A stretch of DNA of 35,115 bases from Candidatus Aminicenantota bacterium (GTDB taxonomy: Bacteria; Acidobacteriota; Aminicenantia; Aminicenantales; Aminicenantaceae): the NCBI GenBank assembly GCA_011772475.1, contig WVZK01000042.1:1-35115 (forward strand). Reading direction: 5' to 3'. Positions 32,953 to 35,115 of this stretch are shown piece by piece. The notes under the pieces are model-generated. The model did not search any database and was not told where the DNA came from. It saw only the letters and a list, made by a program, of their open reading frames with translations. The position numbers and the translations under genes are program-made. The first letter of the stretch is position 1. Every line of letters starts with the position of its first letter.

Positions 32953-34299
32953 ATGAAGAATAAAGATAGGAAAGATTCAGGTATCAGCCGGCGAAATTTC
33001 ATCAGGAATTCTGTGTCTGCTGCGGCAGGCCTCGGCCTTTTAGGCGGCGGGAAACTTTTAGGAAAGGAAGCCAAGGAGCCGCCCAGGGCCAGGATAAAGG
33101 AGTACCGGACTCTGGGACGTACAGGATTCAAGGTCTCGGATATCGGTTTTGGCGCCGGAAATTTGAGCAACGAGAACGTCCTCGAAGCCGCCCTGGACAT
33201 GGGAATAAACTATATCGACACCGCCGAACATTATTTCCGCGGCAATTCAGAGCGCACAATCGGAAATGTCCTCAGCAAGCGCGACAGGAAAAAAATCTTC
33301 CTGACAACCAAGCTGAACCTAATGATGGGCGCCGGCTCCAAAGAGAAAATAAAGACTCGCTTTTCAAGATGCCTGGAAAGGCTCCAGACGAATTACGTCG
33401 ACTGCCTTATGATTCACATGGCCCCAACAGTAGAGAAGGTAAAACATGAACCGTACCACGAAGCCATCCGAGAGCTGAAGGCTGAGGGGAAGGTCCGGTT
33501 TACCGGGCTGTCCAACCACGGGAAAGAACACAAGCTGTCCGGACCAATCAAAGACGAAATGGAACAAATAATCCTGGCTGCTGTCGATGACGGACGCTTC
33601 GATGTCGTCCTGTTTACGTACAATTTCATCCAGAAAGACGTGGGTGATGTGATCTTAAAAGCCTGCAAAAGCAAAAACATGGGGACGACCCTGATGAAAA
33701 CCAATCCTGTGAGGTACTATCAGGACATGCAGGATATTCTAGAGCGAAACCTCGAAAAAGGGCGGAAAATGGGCGAACAGTTTTATAAAATTATGGAAGA
33801 GTATAAGAGCCTTATCAACCAGGGGGAAGGATTCATCAAGAAGTACGGCCTGACAGGTGCTGAGAAGACTCGTGATGCTGCTATCAAGTTCTGCTTGGGC
33901 AATCCGGCTGTCCACTCGGTCTGCCCGAGCATGAACAGCTTCGATGAGTTGGCTGCTTATGTGAGCCTGTCCGGGACGAGGCTTGGTTCGGAAGAAAAGG
34001 CCATGCTGGCGGATTATAAATTCGGGCTGGGCAGGTACTACTGCCGTCATGCCTGCGGTAGATGTGAAGAGAGCTGCCCTCAAGGCGTCCCAGTCAACAC
34101 TGTCATGCGCTATTTTCATTATTTCGCGGCCCAGAGAAGAGAAAAATTCGCCATGGAGAAATACAGCGCCCTCAAGCGGAATAGTGCGGATGCATGCTCA
34201 AACTGTGAAGGAGGTTACTGCGCCAGGGCCTGTCCTTATGGCGTTCCAGTCCACGGGCTGCTGATGCTGGCCCATGAGACTCTAACGTTACAGGCTTAA
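32953..34299 (+). CDS. Tat-exported aldo/keto reductase with C-terminal iron-sulfur cysteine clusters
   Basis: The 448-residue product starts with a twin-arginine signal (SRRNFIRN, then AAAGLGLLGGG). The aldo/keto reductase barrel begins YRTLGRTGFKVSDIGFG and has the catalytic tetrad: Asp89 and Tyr94 in IDTAEHYF, Lys120 in TTKLN, His155 in LMIHM. The C-terminus carries two cysteine sets, CRHACGRCEESCP (from about 363) and CSNCEGGYCARACP (from about 416), enough for two [4Fe-4S] clusters. The family normally uses NAD(P)H. Export with iron-sulfur clusters suggests an electron-transfer oxidoreductase in the periplasm instead, which is inference. GGAGGAG precedes the ATG. About 230 bp of noncoding DNA follow. 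Confidence 0.88.
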   Translation: MKNKDRKDSGISRRNFIRNSVSAAAGLGLLGGGKLLGKEAKEPPRARIKEYRTLGRTGFKVSDIGFGAGNLSNENVLEAALDMGINYIDTAEHYFRGNSERTIGNVLSKRDRKKIFLTTKLNLMMGAGSKEKIKTRFSRCLERLQTNYVDCLMIHMAPTVEKVKHEPYHEAIRELKAEGKVRFTGLSNHGKEHKLSGPIKDEMEQIILAAVDDGRFDVVLFTYNFIQKDVGDVILKACKSKNMGTTLMKTNPVRYYQDMQDILERNLEKGRKMGEQFYKIMEEYKSLINQGEGFIKKYGLTGAEKTRDAAIKFCLGNPAVHSVCPSMNSFDELAAYVSLSGTRLGSEEKAMLADYKFGLGRYYCRHACGRCEESCPQGVPVNTVMRYFHYFAAQRREKFAMEKYSALKRNSADACSNCEGGYCARACPYGVPVHGLLMLAHETLTLQA

Positions 34300-34442
34300 G
34301 ACTCGATGCATCATTCTGAATAATAAAGCCGGGAACCAATATTCCTTTTTCCAGAATAAGACTTTTTTAAAACTTAATTGATTGCTGTCTGCTTTAGGTG
34401 AAGCATAGGATGGCAGCATAATACAGCATAAGATCCTTATGA

Positions 34443-34507
34443 TTTCTTCAGGATTGTTTAAGTTGCGTTTCTACGGTCGTTGACCAATAATATATGAATA
34501 ATATAGG
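34443..34507 (+). promoter_or_regulatory. Promoter region with box shared with the 9.4-kb hydrolase
   Basis: TTTCTTCAGGATTGTTTAAG (34443-34462) differs at two positions from the box at 9346. TTGCGT (34463-34468) and AATAAT (34486-34491) fall at the same offsets as that promoter's boxes. A second possible pair is TTGACC (34480-34485) with TATAGG (34502-34507). Confidence 0.45.
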
Positions 34508-34531
34508 TAAGAACCCGGATGGAGGCATATT

Positions 34532-35059
34532 ATGAAAAACCGTATGGTTAAAGGTTTGCTTTTAACCAGCCTTATCGCTTTCTCTTTCATGATGAATCAT
34601 TCACTTGCCCGGGACCTGCAGGTTTACAAACACCCGAAGCAGAATATCCAATTTGAGGCCTCGGCCGGTTGGAAAGAAAACCCTTACCATAAGGACAAGG
34701 GAATCTATGAGATTTTTGATCCTGATAAAGATATCCATGTCATGCTCTGGCTCACCACGACCGAACAGAAAGCGCCAAGATACCTCGAGAAAATGGCAGA
34801 CATGAAAGGTCTGGTGCTCGAGGGTAAGCCTGCAAAAATACAGATAAAAAATCACGATGTCTGGCTTTATAATGCTCCCGGTCTCATAAATAAAAAATCA
34901 GTTCAAATTCTGCTGGCGGTTATTCCGCATGGAAAATCAAAAGAATATCCGCGAGAAAACGTTCTTCATATTATCCAGATCTGGTGCCCGGAAGAACAAT
35001 TTGCAGATAATGAGCAAAGCATGACGCTCATACTCAACAGCGTTCAAATTACCGAGTAA
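34532..35059 (+). CDS. Small secreted protein of unknown function
   Basis: The 175-residue product has a signal peptide (GLLLTSLIAFSFMMNHSLA, cleavage before RDLQVY). The mature part reads like a compact alpha/beta protein: a short strand, FEASAGWKENPYHKDKGIYE, IHVMLWLTTTEQKAPRYLEKM, a central LYNAPGL, then HIIQIWCPEEQFADNEQ near the end. The opening (YKHPKQNIQFEASAGWKE) resembles the PsbP/DUF-type lipid-free fold, but I cannot name the family. TGGAGG lies upstream of the ATG. Confidence 0.75.
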   Translation: MKNRMVKGLLLTSLIAFSFMMNHSLARDLQVYKHPKQNIQFEASAGWKENPYHKDKGIYEIFDPDKDIHVMLWLTTTEQKAPRYLEKMADMKGLVLEGKPAKIQIKNHDVWLYNAPGLINKKSVQILLAVIPHGKSKEYPRENVLHIIQIWCPEEQFADNEQSMTLILNSVQITE

Positions 35060-35115
35060 CGAATTGCTACTCTCCAATCCGGATTTGCCTCCGAACATGG
35101 ATTAACTCCAATCTG

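Overview
The window looks like a chromosomal segment of a Gram-negative (diderm) bacterium with moderate GC. Diderm features are an LptB-type lipopolysaccharide-export ATPase, two predicted outer-membrane beta-barrels and several signal-peptide or lipoprotein-like proteins. The mix of secreted beta-lactamase-fold hydrolases, large zinc-ribbon/kinase/TPR receptors, Tat-exported small enzymes and REP-like hairpins resembles Acidobacteriota/Aminicenantes-type genomes. That placement is inference from gene content, not a measurement.

Layout. Positions 1-450 hold the N-terminus of a secreted amidohydrolase and a tRNA-Val(CAC), both on the minus strand. A very acidic zinc-ribbon protein with a truncated RDD-like membrane end (570-2138, +) converges on a compact minus-strand block, rpsU - lipA - metallophosphoesterase - ogt - lptB (5302 down to 2135). 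Its members overlap or are separated by short gaps, and a consensus promoter lies in front of rpsU. Next comes a noncoding stretch with a tandem REP-like array (about 5406-5645). From 5.8 to 15.2 kb lies a cluster of four exported beta-lactamase-fold serine hydrolases (three +, one -), interrupted by a secreted double DUF4438-like protein and a polytopic membrane protein. From 15.3 to 21.6 kb there is a mixed set: a membrane-anchored HExxH gluzincin, an alpha/beta hydrolase, a Tat-exported TIGR04076-like protein, a 58-residue membrane protein, a small beta-barrel, an APC permease, and a guanidino-group-modifying (ADI/DDAH fold) enzyme.

The most distinctive part is 21.8-30.1 kb. Three consecutive genes encode zinc ribbon - Ser/Thr kinase - transmembrane - TolB/FlgO-like - TPR receptors. 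Each is preceded by the same promoter and leader, identical over about 37 bp from the -35 box through the -10 box. The cytoplasmic halves are near copies while the extracytoplasmic halves have diverged, most strongly in the middle gene. This looks like a duplicated signalling cassette whose output half is kept and whose input half varies.

Downstream, on the minus strand, is a monohaem cytochrome-outer-membrane barrel fusion resembling Cyc2-type proteins, then a HicB antitoxin remnant with two tandem hairpins, a small four-helix membrane protein, and a 3' fragment of a barrel gene beside REP-like palindromes. The window ends with a Tat-exported aldo/keto reductase carrying two four-cysteine clusters and a small secreted protein. 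The promoter of that last gene shares a sequence box with one of the serine hydrolases 25 kb away.

I see no rRNA, CRISPR array, intact insertion sequence or prophage. No single wholly new system is proven here. The best leads are the three-kinase array with copied promoters, the cytochrome-porin fusion, and the hydrolase cluster with altered active-site motifs.
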